Source: Calliopsis andreniformis (lineage: Eukaryota > Arthropoda > Insecta > Hymenoptera > Andrenidae). From it: a DNA stretch of 64,000 bases. Shown piece by piece: positions 13,177 to 24,775 of the stretch. The notes beneath the pieces were generated by a model. It searched no databases and was not told the origin of the DNA. It saw only the letters and a program-made list of their open reading frames with translations. The stretch spans positions 14,796,961 through 14,860,960 of the forward strand of contig NC_135071.1 of assembly GCF_051401765.1 (NCBI RefSeq), given 5' to 3'. How positions within the stretch are numbered: the stretch's first letter is position 1; each line of letters opens with the position of its first letter. The translations under genes were made by a program, and so were the position numbers.

Positions 13177-15995
13177 GTCTTGGCAACGAACACAACTTTC
13201 ATTTATTTTCTTGGTCTTGCACAGTTGCACTTCCCTTGCACATTAAGGTATCTAATAATTAACCAAAATAGCATAACTGTATTTAAATACTAATATAAAT
13301 ATAAACGACAGGAAAGGAATTTAATTCGAGTTTATTTAACCAAGTCATTCTGCACTTTTTCTTATTTTGAAGAAAGGTTCGAGCATCCCATCGCTTCCGA
13401 CTTTCCTCCAGCCAATCCCCAGCAATTCTCTGTTTCATTGTCTCCGCTCCCCATTCATCGAACCGTCTTATTATCGATAACGAGCGTTCAAATGGCCCTT
13501 GAAGAGGGCCATTGATTCTCGTTCAATTCATAATCGAACGCTTCAAACGCGCTGCACAAAGCGATTAATTATTTCGATATTCCTGCGAGGCATCTTTCCC
13601 TTTCAACGACTTCCGGAGAGGGGGATCCGCGAGCTGGCGCAAAACTGGGTCAGCTTTCAAAGGATCTCGATCGAAATAATCCGTTACCAGTCCCCACTGG
13701 TCGCCATCGATCATCCTTTAGAGGCGGTATTATATTCTAGGTTAATGGTAATGCGATTCTCCTTCCCCGTTTATGCATTCAGAACGCAGCTACCGTTTAT
13801 CGAGCAAATCGCCGCGTATCGATATCAATAAACTCAGGCTGGGGGATCTGGTCGCGGCATCGGGTCAAGAGGCCCTCCGCGGATTCCTTTTTCTACCTTT
13901 CGACGTCGACAAATTGAAAAAGCAAGCGCTCGCAAAGGGAATCGTGTCGAGTGGCCCTCCTCTAATTTTAAACAGGAGTAGATCCTCAGTGGAAGGAAAT
14001 GAGAATCGAATCGTCAGGCTTGTTCTAGGCTGTTCCTTTAAATGTGCCATCGAAACCATCCTACTTCACTGATCAGTTGCCTTTCTCTTAAATGCATCGT
14101 TTAAACAATCAGCATTGATTTATGCAGCTGCGGGAAAGTTAAATGGGCTAAGGAATATAGGAATATAGGAATATTGGAATCGCTAATTTTCATTCAAGTT
14201 GTCCTGTATGGCAAACTAGTTGCAGTTCTTGGCTGCTTGGCATTTGAAACTCTACACATTCAATAGCTTATCAGGTAAAGGGACAGGGTCTCTATTATGA
14301 TATTTAAGCTATTATGATCACTAGCAACAAAAATCACCTTGTATGTTTCCTTGATTTTCCATCGAAGGCTTAAAGGGTCACAAATTAACCTAACACTTCG
14401 ACCAGGGTCTCCACCACCACCACCTCTTAAACATGCCTTGCAAATTTTCCCCGAGGAAAGGGCAGAATTATGTTGGCCGTCTCACAGTGAGGAAGTGCAA
14501 GTGAACAAAGTATACATCTAACATATTAATTAATTACTATCTCTGGACATCAAACAAGTGTATCAGTGCTCACTAATTCTCCCTGTAACGAGTCTAAAAA
14601 AAGCCAACGCGGTTATCGTCTCTTCCAACGCACACTGCCGCTAAGGTTAACGACATGCAGCCGCGGGAGGCTGTCGTGGACGCATCCAGGATGTCCGCAA
14701 CGCGATAGAAACCGTCGCCGTCGTATCCTGGCTGGTATGTACGCTGTTGGATCGTATCGCCGTGGCGTTTCTTTCTCTGCCAGCGATAACAGGAACTGTC
14801 CCGCGATATTCGGCGTTAAAACGGTCACGTGGCGTTCACGTTATCGCGGGACCGTTTCTCTCTTTCTCTCGCGTTCCCCGAGCGTGAATGAAATCGTATT
14901 ACGTGGGTGGCCGCGACGGAAATAACGTTGAGTTAAGTTACACAGTTTTTAGGATACAGAGGTTTACTATAGCTTCTGTGCTTGGGGTCTGGACGATCGA
15001 TTTCTGTAGTAAAGAAGTTCTGCGATTAGATTTGTGTGAAGCATGGCTTCAGAGAGTATGTGAGGTAAATGTTTCAATAGTTGATTATGTCCCGATACTT
15101 GTACATTAATGTTAATTTTATTCAGTTTTAGGCTTAAATTTTAATGTATTAAGTATACCTAATTGAGAATAAGAGCTAGTTTTATAAAATAGTGTCTTTA
15201 GTTAGGGGGGACCTTGTTATTTAAGTATTGGGACATGCAGTTTTAGGTTGCTTACTTACTGGGACATTTAACATCTTAAGTGTTTAGGTATTGGGATATT
15301 TACCTTGGGATTTTTCTTAAAATTCTTTTTAAAATTAGATTCTTCGTTTAATTGAATCATCTACAAAAGATTGAAGACTTATGGGTCTAATATTCCAAGT
15401 AGGCAACCTAGTAAGTACGTATGTAGAACTGTTTAATTTACCATTCTAACAGTACTTGCTTATCCCTCAATCCCAACAATAATCAGCACAATCCCAACTT
15501 TCCATTGCACCAACAGCGCAAAACTATTCTTAAGTCTCGTTCTCACATACATAATTCATAGACCAATACACACACCGCCCTCCTCCTCCCCAAAACGATT
15601 CTCTTCTCTCCTTCCAATCGCCTTACAGCCCTGACGAAAGCCAGCCATAATCCCCAGTAGCCGAGCAGAATCGTCAGAAAAACGCAATCCAACTTGCGAA
15701 ACAGCTCTGACAATATTATTGTCCAGTATATCGAGCCTGCGTACGCAGCCGAGTGACGAAATCGTAGCGACTCGAGGCGATGACTCAAGTGGTTAAGTCA
15801 CCCGTGTGGCAGCTCTGACCAGCGTAGTCAGCGCTGGTGGCGTCGTTTCCGCGACCTCTGGCCGCGATGAGGTGCCCAGGAAAAACACGATCGGCGATTT
15901 TGTTGGGGCAGAGGATCGGGGCCAGAGAAAGTGGTCGATGAACCCGGTCCTTCGACGCTGGGGCAGTCACACATTACGCTACCTCATTGACTACA
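13177..15995. other. Non-coding stretch with islands at 13440-14060 and 14590-14900
   Basis: Mixed DNA. ATAGGAAT is repeated three times at 14154-14180. Frames at 13499-14072, 14566-14925 and 15543-15788 show no domain; the last has a hydrophobic middle but no homology that I recognise. No RNA genes or transposon ends seen. Confidence 0.5.
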
Positions 15996-16210
15996 GCCTT
16001 GTTCAGATTAGTCAAGTTACTCGAATTCAAGCTTTCCCGAAGTTTTTGAATTTAAGTGAAAATTAATCTGAACATGCCTGGACAAAATAGAAACTTGAAG
16101 GGATGTTTCAAGTGAACTAAAACAACAGGTTCACGTCGATCAAGTTGCTTCGGGTCACTTGCATTCAAGCTGCTTGAATTCCAGTAACTTGACTAATATG
16201 AACAAGGCTT
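15996..16210 (+). mobile_element. MITE family C, complete copy with 37-bp TIRs
   Basis: Left arm starts GCCTTGTTCAGATTAGTC and continues AAGTTACTCGAATTCAAGC; the right arm is its reverse complement with two mismatches, ending in GAACAAGGCT at 16210. The interior of about 140 bp is non-coding. Other copies lie at 24731, 42564, 46621, 58913 and 59097. Superfamily unknown; no clear target-site duplication. Confidence 0.8.
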
Positions 16211-16497
16211 TATGTTTCCGCCTGACGCGTGCATACGCGCGCTCACGCACGCGCGTGCGGTTACGTCTGCGCCGAACGGTCTTTCAACCGAGCGCTACTT
16301 CTTTTCTCGGAACGCGTCGCCGCGAAAAAACCGCCAGGAGAAATCGGCGTGCTCGTCGTAACAACGACCGCTGTTACACATGACAATGCGCCGCGGAGCT
16401 GTGCCACGATTACGACTTCGTAACGCTGAGTAGGGAAAGGGTGGGCGAAACGGGATACTTTGACTTTAATTGCTTCCTATGAGCCCTGAACGCAGGC

Positions 16498-16649
16498 TTG
16501 CCAGACGTCGGGACAAAATGTCTTCTAATGACGTCGTAGAGTAGGAGAGTGGGGGCACAGAAGGCAATGCAGTCGAATGGGGTGTGGTACCCCCACTCTT
16601 TTACTCTATGACGTCACTGGAAGACATTTTCTCCCGACATCTGGCAATA
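16498..16649 (+). mobile_element. Foldback MITE family J, 61-bp arms and 28-bp loop
   Basis: The left arm (16499-16559, starting TTGCCAGACGTCGGGA) pairs with the right arm (16588-16648) along 61 bp with about eight mismatches, most of them transitions that could be old CpG decay. A transcript would form one long hairpin. It lies 7 bp from the family B copy at 16656, so three MITEs occupy 750 bp here. Confidence 0.85.
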
Positions 16650-16655
16650 CTGCAT

Positions 16656-16742
16656 ATACAGGTTGATCAGTTTAATTGAAAACATTCTGATTTGTGCTGC
16701 CAATATATGAAGGGTTTCCAGATAAACTGATCACTCTGTACA
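16656..16742 (+). mobile_element. MITE family B, short copy
   Basis: Ends are TACAGGTTGATCAG and CTGATCACTCTGTA, inverted, with an interior containing GTGCTGCCAA. Compare the better-preserved copy at 31561-31688. TA flanks both sides, consistent with a TA target site. Confidence 0.7.
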
Positions 16743-17800
16743 TGATCTAGACTTCTGGTTTTTGTTTGATCTTTGAATTGTATATTTACAAGTGCAGTAA
16801 ACAATATCTAGGTAGTTCTTGTTTATCCCTTCAAAAGTCAAAGAGACGATAATTCCAAGAAACAATAAAAATTGAAGAAAAATCAACGAGCTTATATCCA
16901 ATTCTCTCATTCAAATTTTCTACTTTGTCAGAATAAGCAGGACATGAATCAACGTTCCTCGTTTAATCGATAGGACAAAAGAGGTCCCCTACCTCTTCTC
17001 CTCCAGAGTTTAAATTAACTTCACCTTCCAGCAGGTGCAAAATGCAAGTCCCCCATCAATTTCCTTCGCACGCGTGCCCCAGTCGCACGATACCAAGGCG
17101 AGCGGGCGTACGACAGCAATAACGCCGAATCGGTAACAGGGCGGTGGCTAAAAGTGGAAACTGAAAAAAAGTCCATGGTACCTATAAAGAGAGATTCATG
17201 TGTATCCGCGGCTTACATCGCGTTTTCGAAGGTTGAGCCTCACGAGGCTTCTACACGAGCTTGCTCGTCTATTTCTGTCCCCGACACCCTCTTTCCTGTG
17301 CTCGAGGGTCCCTCCCTCCCTGACGGTTCCCCTTCGACATCTCCTCGTCCCTGTTCGTCCTACGCCGCCGGGGTTGCTGTCTCCCTTCTTCCGTTACGCC
17401 GTGCCTCTGCCTGGTTATGCCTTGCTCGTTGTGTTTGCGTCATCCTCCTCTCTCCGTAACCTTCCTCAATACCGTTCCACTGGAAAGGATCAACAGCTCG
17501 CGACACCGACACTTTTCTGCCTCTTTCCTATTCTTTCCTAAGAATATGTGCCATTTTTGTCACCTCGTTCTTTTCTTTAAAGAAACCTTATTTTAGGACT
17601 CGTATGCCATCAATGATTTAATATTGAGTTAACTCTTAATTAAGTCATTTGGATACATTTTTATTATTGTTATTATAATAAAAGTTGGGAATACATACTA
17701 CTGTACATGGACACTCACGTTACCGGAAATTTATGAAATAACTACACTTCTTTATTTATACTAACTGCTGTCCAATATTACTCAGCATTTGTAAACTTTA
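16743..17800. other. Non-coding stretch with a pyrimidine-rich island at 17040-17520
   Basis: AT-rich to about 16980, then a CpG island whose plus strand is C/T-rich at 17280-17520 (many CCCTCC and CTTCC words). Two overlapping plus-strand frames there differ only in register and are Ser/Pro/Leu-rich, which reflects composition. No exon signature was found. Confidence 0.5.
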
Positions 17801-18012
17801 TACAGGGTGTCCACGTTGAAACAGGCCACCTAAATGTCTCCTCTCTTTTTAATGACACGAAAATCGTCCATGTCATAATTTAAATGGTTTCCAGAGAAAT
17901 ATCATGGAAGAACAATCTTTTGTACAGAATCATTTTCTTCAGTTTTCTGAAGTTTCGTGTTATTAAAAACAGGGGAGGTATTTAGATGATCTGCTTCAGC
18001 TTGGACACTGGG
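17801..18012 (+). mobile_element. MITE family D, complete copy with about 58-bp arms
   Basis: Arms 17803-17861 and 17952-18010 are inverted copies: CAGGGTGTCCACGTTGAA to CACGAAA against the complement of TTTCGTG to CTTGGACACTG. The interior is about 90 bp, non-coding. Copies or fragments at 23756, 50021 and 55490 share CCTAAATATCTCC and AACACGAAA. TA precedes the left end. Confidence 0.8.
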
Positions 18013-20106
18013 GAATGGATTTTCTTGAAAGAGTCTACCTGTTAGGATATCGTACAAGGTAGTTATTTAAATAAGAGGCGATTCTTGAATCGTTCTGTAG
18101 CTCGTGCCAGGCACGAACAGGAAAGCCCATTTCCTTACCAGGCGTCTGTTTTATGTAACTTCTTTTCCTCGGCGCAACGTGGCTCCGTTCGACAGCCGCG
18201 AAGTCCTTCCTTTTAATTGATCTTCTTTTTCGAGCCGCGAGCCGCGGCAGCGGGGAATTTTTGCCGCGGCACGCTTCACAATTGTCGGCAACGAGGAAGC
18301 CGAGCGAGGCGAGCCAGGGTTTCTTTTGTAACTTTCACGGGGCTAATATCTCGCCTCGCGAGATTCAATTGTGTAATGGGATACGTAATACGTAATCGAG
18401 CGAGTTCGTAAAATTCTTGCTGGCAACTGATTGTCACCTGTGTCTGCAGAAAGTGGGAGAACCTTTGGGAAACCCTTTTCTATCGATTTCCTATGGATTG
18501 TATTAATCGACTGGAAAAATCGTTTAATATATTCGTGATTAGAATTTTAGGTGAATCATAGGTACCTGAATTGACTAATTGTGTAGGTCAAATGGGTAAT
18601 CTGATATTCTATACCACCTCGGTGGTTTCCTAATCGATAAGAAATTCTAACACTCTAACCACTCCCCATCTACAGGCTCGAAGGCATTTCCGCCTAAGGG
18701 TCGCGCTCGTGGATGCAACTTTAATGCATCGACGCGTAAAGAAAGTGGAGCACCGCGTCACCACGTGCCTCCTTTACGCCTCCACGCTTGCACGATGCTC
18801 TTTGAGGGACTTCCAGGGAAAATACCCCTGGTGAAAAGGAAGAGGGTCGGGAAACGAGATTGCCGATAACGCGACCGCAACCTGGACGAGATGAGATAGC
18901 AGCATTCTTCGGGAAACCGTTAAAAGGTGTTTGGGGATCGCTGAGTTTGTTCGATACTGGTTTTGTTTAGAGTGGCTGCTGCTTGGGGAACCGAATTCTG
19001 AAACGTGGCTGGTCATTGAGTCACTCGTCATGTAGAGTTAGACATTGAATTAGTGGACTAACTCTTTCTGACGATGAAAAACGAGAAATAGTGCAGGGGA
19101 AGATGACCGTAGTTTTTGCTTTGAGAATTTCTCACGTTTTGTTTGAAAATTTCCTCACAATCTTGCTATATTAAATTTAATTATTGAGTTTGAATATTTA
19201 TCAACGAATCTTAACATGTCGACAAGTATTTAAAGTATAATATGCAACATTTTTGTTCAGGTTTAAAGAGGCCATATCAGCTCCACCATTCTGTGTTCAG
19301 GACTTCAAAGGAATTTTCATAAATACGACATACATTATTTACCGTGCAGTGGATCGAGTCACGAAATTTAGCGTGAGTACACAGTATTACATCAACTATC
19401 TACAATTTATATGAAGTGTCCATTATAAAAAACAATCGCCTCTTAAAATCAAACCCTTCCAACTGTTACCAACGTATCCCTCATAACAAATACAGCGATT
19501 ATTAAATCAGCTCGCTGTTCAGCACGTCAATGTCACACGACTGGGGAAAGAAATCACAAGCGTTAGCAATAAACGAGGCAATTATTTAACACCGATAACC
19601 CAAAGTCGACCGATAGGGAAATTCGAGCCGAGGGGTGACGCAAACGAGAACAATGACTGGGATCGAACGTCGACGTTTACAGCGTCGCGGTAAATCGTTT
19701 TTCAACTAATTATTGCTACGTTGCGAGTTCTCGATCGCGCGCGCGCGCGCGCGCGCACGTGCAGTTTACGAGCCACTGTAACTCATTCGCGTCCGTGCGT
19801 TTTACGAGTGCCCATAAATTCGTCCGCTAATCGTTGCGCGAATTATTCTCGCGTGTCGTTGCCTCGTCGCTGGCCCTAAGTGATTTCGATCCTCTCCCCG
19901 CCTGCAACCCTTGCGCGGGCGTAATTGATCGGGCACACGCGAAACTCGCCCGCGACCGGTTATCACAAAGACATGATGCAACGATAAAGGGAATCGCGGG
20001 GAAGTTGTTGCTGGCCTCGGGGTCGTTCAACCTCTCCAGTCGCGAAATTGGCATAACTTTATGTGAAGCAGTTGAAGTCGAAGTTCGACTAAGCGAACGT
20101 CTACTA
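18013..20106. other. Non-coding stretch with GC-rich islands and a CG run
   Basis: Islands at 18100-18420 and 19580-20050 separated by ordinary DNA. A GC-rich hairpin (GCCGCGGCA / TGCCGCGGC, 9-bp stem, 12-base loop) lies at 18241-18270. The frames at 18774-19031 and 19827-20145 have no domain. Confidence 0.5.
19736..19756. repeat. Alternating CG run, 21 bases
   Basis: An uninterrupted CGCG run followed by CACGTGCA. Alternating purine-pyrimidine of this kind can adopt Z-DNA. Its survival argues against heavy germline CpG methylation here. Confidence 0.9.
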
Positions 20107-20230
20107 CAAGGTGATCAGTTTATCTGGGAACCCTTTGAATATTAGCAGTATCAATTCCAAATGCTGTTAACATTGGAAGTGCTGCCAACACCCATTAGAG
20201 AGTCTCCAGTTAAACTGATCAACCTGTAGA
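20107..20230 (+). mobile_element. MITE family B copy
   Basis: Starts CAAGGTGATCAGTTTA and ends GTTAAACTGATCAACCTGTA. The interior has AAATGCTGTTAACA and AAGTGCTGCCAACACCC, as in the copy at 31561. The left end is slightly eroded. Confidence 0.75.
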
Positions 20231-21483
20231 GGTTGTTCACAGACTGATTATACAACAGTGTGAAACTCTGTTTCTATGCATACTTTAGTAATTTTAAAGA
20301 TTTTGTGTCCTATTTTACTATACAATCGCAGTTAAATATTTTTAGCGGATACTGCTTTTCACCATAGCTGATTGGTATAGGAGTATCCACGAAGTTGTAA
20401 TGGTGAATTAGCGGAAACGTGAGGTTCTAATTATCCGTAGAAAATTCGAGATAAGTAGAAAGCCTGGAAACGACGAAAGAGCAAGAAAATTAGCAAAAAT
20501 TCTATCTTCAGGGAAAGAACGTAAAACTGTAACGTAAAATGAATGAAATAAGAGCAAGTAATATGGTAGTAGTAATAGTAGTCATCGTAAAATTGTATTT
20601 ATCAACAGTAAAGCCAACCAATGAATTTTTCACGGCGTATAAGAAAATGGTATCAACATAGGGGAGCTCAGACGCAAACACCAGTGTCCCTACCCTCTCG
20701 AGTGCAAAGGGTTAATTCGGTTACACTATCGGTTCTTTACGCTGCAAGGCGCTGACGTGTTTCTCAGGGAATCCATACTTTACTCCCCTGACATTTAACA
20801 ACTGTCTACGTCCGTCCACCTCGTGCGTGATTACGTATTAATCCCCTCATTTAAGCTCCACTCTAACTTCGCCGCTGGCGTCGCTCGAAACGCGTACACC
20901 TTTCGTCGTAACGCGACCGAGGCTTCGGGTCATTCTATTCGCGACTATGACAATGCCTAATAATAGCGAAACAGACCCAGAACGCAGTATTTACGTCTGT
21001 ATGAAGTATCGTGGAAACGGTGACCTGTTGCCAGATCACGGTCCAAGCGATCTAGGTGTCAAGCAGAGTGCTACCGATCGACGTGGCGTAACAGCTGCGT
21101 GGAACGGGTGTGCTGCGAGTGTGCTACGAGTGTCTACTTATTTTTATCCGTCCCTCGGTTCTAAGGCGCAGCAATGGCGCCTGTAGTGAGTCTCCTCTGG
21201 CAAGCGTCTTCGAGTCGTCTTCGTGTCGTCTTCGTGTCGCGTAATAGCGATAATAGGAGACAGTACCTCGAATGGGTAGGACGCAGAGCTCGATTACAAC
21301 TCGGAAACGAGAGTTCATCGGCCACGAGAATATCGATAATCGCTATCGACACCTCTTCTAATAATCCTTTCACTGGAAAGCGTGTCCAATGGCACGCTTT
21401 TGCGGTGCAAGAACACATTTCGTGCAAGAACGCACTCCTGATGGTTTGCACTCTCTTCGGTTGTATCGATGCTAGAAGCTGGG
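20231..21483. other. Non-coding stretch with a GC-rich island at 20830-21360
   Basis: AT-rich, then an island. A 79-codon plus-strand frame (20947-21186) and overlapping minus-strand frames show no domain. The 172-codon minus frame ending here runs through the MITE at 21484-21737, so it is not a gene. Confidence 0.5.
20685..20715 (+). mobile_element. Solo right end of a piggyBac-like element (TTAA flank)
   Basis: CCCTCTCGAGTGCAAAGGG followed by TTAA (20712-20715) resembles the inverted ends of insect piggyBac-type elements, whose termini often read CCCTTTG next to a TTAA target. No matching left end was found upstream, so this is a truncated copy or chance. Confidence 0.35.
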
Positions 21484-21737
21484 TCAGGTAGCACAGGATG
21501 TCTTGAAGACGTCTACTTTCTGGTTGGACTTTTTGTAGACGTAATTTGGATGACTTGAAGAGGATGTCTAGTTTGGGTCTGAATTTGATGTAGATGTAAG
21601 TTAGACGTCTTAGAGACGACTTATCAATACCTTTCCTAATACGTTCTAATAAGGCATACTGAGTTGTAACTTCAGACATTTTAGAGTCGTCTTTTGGACA
21701 TTTTTAGAACTCTACTAGGCGTCTCTGTGCTATATGG
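21484..21737 (+). mobile_element. MITE family A, complete short copy
   Basis: Ends CAGGTAGCACAGGATGTC and GGCGTCTCTGTGCTATATG are imperfect inverted repeats. The interior of about 220 bp contains several variants of GACGTCT and GATGTCT in both orientations. Non-coding. Best reference for the family's ends in this window. Confidence 0.75.
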
Positions 21738-22552
21738 GAAGGTTTTATTTAGACAGATGTCTTGGATCATCATTATTTCTTGTTTTTATGTATTTTCGAA
21801 TAGATTTCCAACAATTCTACTGGGTGAAAGTTTTTGTCTTGTTAGTAGGTGGTAATAAAGTGAGTAAATTAGAGAGTGATATTTTTGCGGGACTATTGGT
21901 GATTCGATTAATTAATTAATGAGGCTCGATTAGTTGCAATCTTTGCTCACCAGGTTTTTTGTTGTTCGTTGTGGTTACGGTGAGAGTACAGTGACTATAA
22001 ACTTGCAGGCGATAAAAATAATGATCGTAAAGAAGGTATCTCAGCTTTAAATGCGACGTTCAATTAATTAACTCTCAGTATCTCGTATACAACAAGAAGT
22101 ACGGGAAAAACATCTATAAAAACAGAGAAGTAGCTAAGGTTGAATGGTAATCCTACTCTATATAAAAGGAATACTAGAAAAAGTGCAGTAGTGCAATCAC
22201 CCCACTTCGAAAGCTCGTAACCCAAATTCTACCCTACCATCAACTCACCCTCTTCCATCCCCTTGCCTCTAGTCTTCCCTTATCGCCAGATAAACATTAC
22301 GTGAGTCGTTACAATGAACAGAAGCGATAAAGACGCTCACGAAGACGAGGTCGTCGGAGAAAGTCGCGCAGGGTCCTTGAATGAGAACGATAACACATCC
22401 ACTGAAAGCCTTCGCTTCTTATTATCTGCGCGCACAGCGTTTTAATGGAACGACCATCTCTCAACTCTAGGAATCTCTTTTCTTTCTTTTCATTCTTTTC
22501 TTCCTTTTCTTTCTGTCATGGTTGCCAGGTTCAATAAATGTGTACATAAATA
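21738..22552. other. Non-coding AT-rich stretch
   Basis: Ordinary AT-rich DNA with a T/C-rich run near 22465-22515 (repeated TTTTCTTTCTTT). Nothing else is supported. Confidence 0.5.
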
Positions 22553-22889
22553 TACAGAGGTGTCCCATATTTTTCCGTACATGCCTCGGTAGTCTGTTTT
22601 ACGAGTAAAAATAAGACTAAAACGCCATGTAACAAAAACTCCATAAATGAAGCTTCTTGATTGTTAGGGAGATTGTAAAGGAGTTGCCACAAAAAAATAT
22701 GGTTATTATTTCTTCGACTGATTTCAATGCAGGGAAAAACGAGATACCCTATATTCATCACATTTCACATTTTTGTTATAACTTCTTAACAAAGCATCTA
22801 TGGACCTTTTGTTACACGACATTTCACTTTTATTTTTCCTCATCGAACACACTGTCGAAGTATGTACAGAAAAATGTGTAACATCCTGT
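22553..22889 (+). mobile_element. MITE family E, 337 bp with about 97-bp inverted arms
   Basis: The left arm begins TACAGAGGTGTCCCATAT and includes TTTTTCCGTACATGCC; the right arm ends AAAATGTGTAACATCCTGT. Complementing the right arm gives a collinear match over about 97 bp, including TAACAAAA and CTCCATA near the inner edge. The central part of about 135 bp is AT-rich. Two overlapping frames span the element and are not genes. Single copy in the window. Confidence 0.8.
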
Positions 22890-22972
22890 CTACGATGCCA
22901 CTCATAACGTCACTCATCCCTATTCGTACAGTCGTCTCGTAACCACGTCCTTACCCCTACTCGCGTCGCACA

Positions 22973-23032
22973 AGAAGTCCCCTGAAACCCGTTAGTAGCA
23001 ATGCATTCCAAGGGACTTCCCATGGGACACAA
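22973..23032 (+). repeat. Short hairpin element family H
   Basis: GAAGTCCCCTGAAA and TTCCAAGGGACTTCCC form imperfect inverted arms around a short loop. The same arrangement occurs at 31719, 56895, 56990 and 57163, each ending near GGGACAC or GGGACATA. A tiny foldback repeat with no coding content. Confidence 0.55.
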
Positions 23033-23755
23033 GTAGCACACGATTCTCGAAGCCTTCCAGGTCCTCACCGACTCCTCCAGCCTAAGAACGCTTCTCTGGA
23101 CTAGGAATGCTCCTCGAAACTCAAACGCCTCGCCTCTATTTCTCCTCTCCCCCCTGAAAGAAGGAATACATAATTACTCGTCCTCGGCAGATGTTCAAAA
23201 ATGCCCCTCGCCCAGGCCCATTAGTTATTCTCGTCCTGTCGACGTCGCTTCACCCCCGTTTCGCTGTGAAATTATGGCCGAGCCACCGTCGTTTCCGGCG
23301 ACAGGATTTCGTTAATATCGTTTTCACGCCTCCCTCCGCGGCTGGCTTTCCCCGCCGCGAGCGGAAGTGACGGCAGGCGTCGCGAATCGATGCATTGCAA
23401 CGCCTCCGCCGCGTGCATACCTCCAGCTCCTCTTAATGAATCGGCCGACGGCAACGGTAATTGAAAACATTGGCAACGGAACGGCGCGACGTGTCCCTGA
23501 TAGTCAACGACACTGTTTTCGCCGCGGTTCATTGACCACGCGACTTTTACAATCGAACGAAAGCGGGGCCGTTCTATCTCGCGTAATTATCCGGTGCGCG
23601 TTCACCACTCGTTATCGAGGCTGCTGCTCTGCGATTTCTGCGCTCGCCGCGAGCTGCGTGTCCCTTAGGTGGCGATTGTTTTATGTAGATTGTTGGTAGA
23701 GAATTTTGTGATACAGTTTTGGTTACGAACCTCGTCTCAGATCATTATACTCAGG

Positions 23756-23900
23756 GTATCTAAATATCTCCTCTGTTTTCAGTAACACGAAACTTCAAAA
23801 AATTAAAGGAATACAAATTCAAATATATGATTGATACGAAAGATTGTTCTTCCATGATATTTATCGTTTGAAATTATTTAAATTATGACGTGGATGGAAT
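23756..23900 (-). mobile_element. MITE family D, partial copy in reverse orientation
   Basis: Relative to the copy at 17801 this one is reversed: TCTAAATATCTCCTCTG, AACACGAAACTTCA, AGATTGTTCTTCCATGAT and TTTAAATTATGAC match the complement of that copy in order. The outer end is missing. Confidence 0.75.
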
Positions 23901-24730
23901 TTCTGGATATTCCCTGAATTTCCAAAAAATTGTCATTTTTGAGCTATGTCACTGTTGTGTATAGTGTTGTGAACAGTGTTGTATACTTAACTCTGCTGTG
24001 TCTTTAAATGAAAATTACTTAATATTAATACCATACAGCTTCTAATAACATATATATCTATAGATAATACATAGAATGTTATTAGATATAAATATCTATA
24101 GATATAAAATTGAACAATATTCCAGGACCAATAAAAACCAAAGAAACCTAAATAGCTCAAAAAACACTGTGTACCATGTTCAGTACTTGAAAACAAAAGT
24201 AAAAAGAAAAAGAACATAATTTTCGTTTCCTTTAAAACAGATTTCTTCTAATTACTTTTATCCTAAAGGAATCGTAAATCATACACGCTAGCCATATAGA
24301 AAATTTGAATGAAATCAGTGGCTCGAATCTCGTGTGCTCCCCTCGTTAGTCGTTGGCGGTGTGGCAAGGGGTGAAGGTACTTTTCTGTTAACGAGAATCG
24401 GGGATTGAATGCCAGACGGCACGAAACCAGTTACGAAAGAAGAAAACAATTGGCGGTGGGATCCGTGGTGCGCAGAGAAAATACGCGTCGCGAGCCACGT
24501 TCAAGTTTCAAGTACGTGTAACGCGCTACTCGTCGTTCCGCTTTCTTACCCTTCCGGGCCATTCCCACCTTCTGCAGCTGACGGTTTCTAGAGCACCGCG
24601 AATCGTCGGGGGAATGCAAATTTATTCGGTCTGCAACACGGTTGCAACTTTGTCGCGAGTTTCTTGGAACATTGAGAGATCCTCCTTTACCTTCAGGATA
24701 TGTTACAGCAGTTAAGAAGTATTAAGTATT

Positions 24731-24775
24731 AGCCTTGAGGCTCGTTCAGATCAGTCAAGTTACTTGAATTCAAGC
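24731..24775 (+). mobile_element. MITE family C, solo end
   Basis: GTTCAGATCAGTCAAGTTAC followed by TTGAATTCAAGC is the family C terminal arm. No partner arm was found downstream, so the copy is truncated. Confidence 0.65.

Larger units (their letters stand above)
22890..24730. other. Non-coding stretch with a CpG island at 23180-23690
   Basis: The island has frames on both strands (23272-23532 minus, 23367-23699 plus) with no domain. AT-rich DNA follows at 23940-24330, and a smaller island at 24340-24640. It also contains the short hairpin element at 22973 and the family D copy at 23756, listed separately. Confidence 0.5.

Noticed and set aside
15543..15788. 81-codon minus-strand frame with a hydrophobic centre
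   Set aside because: No signal peptide context or homology recognised; such lengths are common by chance.
21161..21679. 172-codon minus-strand frame
   Set aside because: More than a third of it is translated from the family A MITE at 21484-21737.
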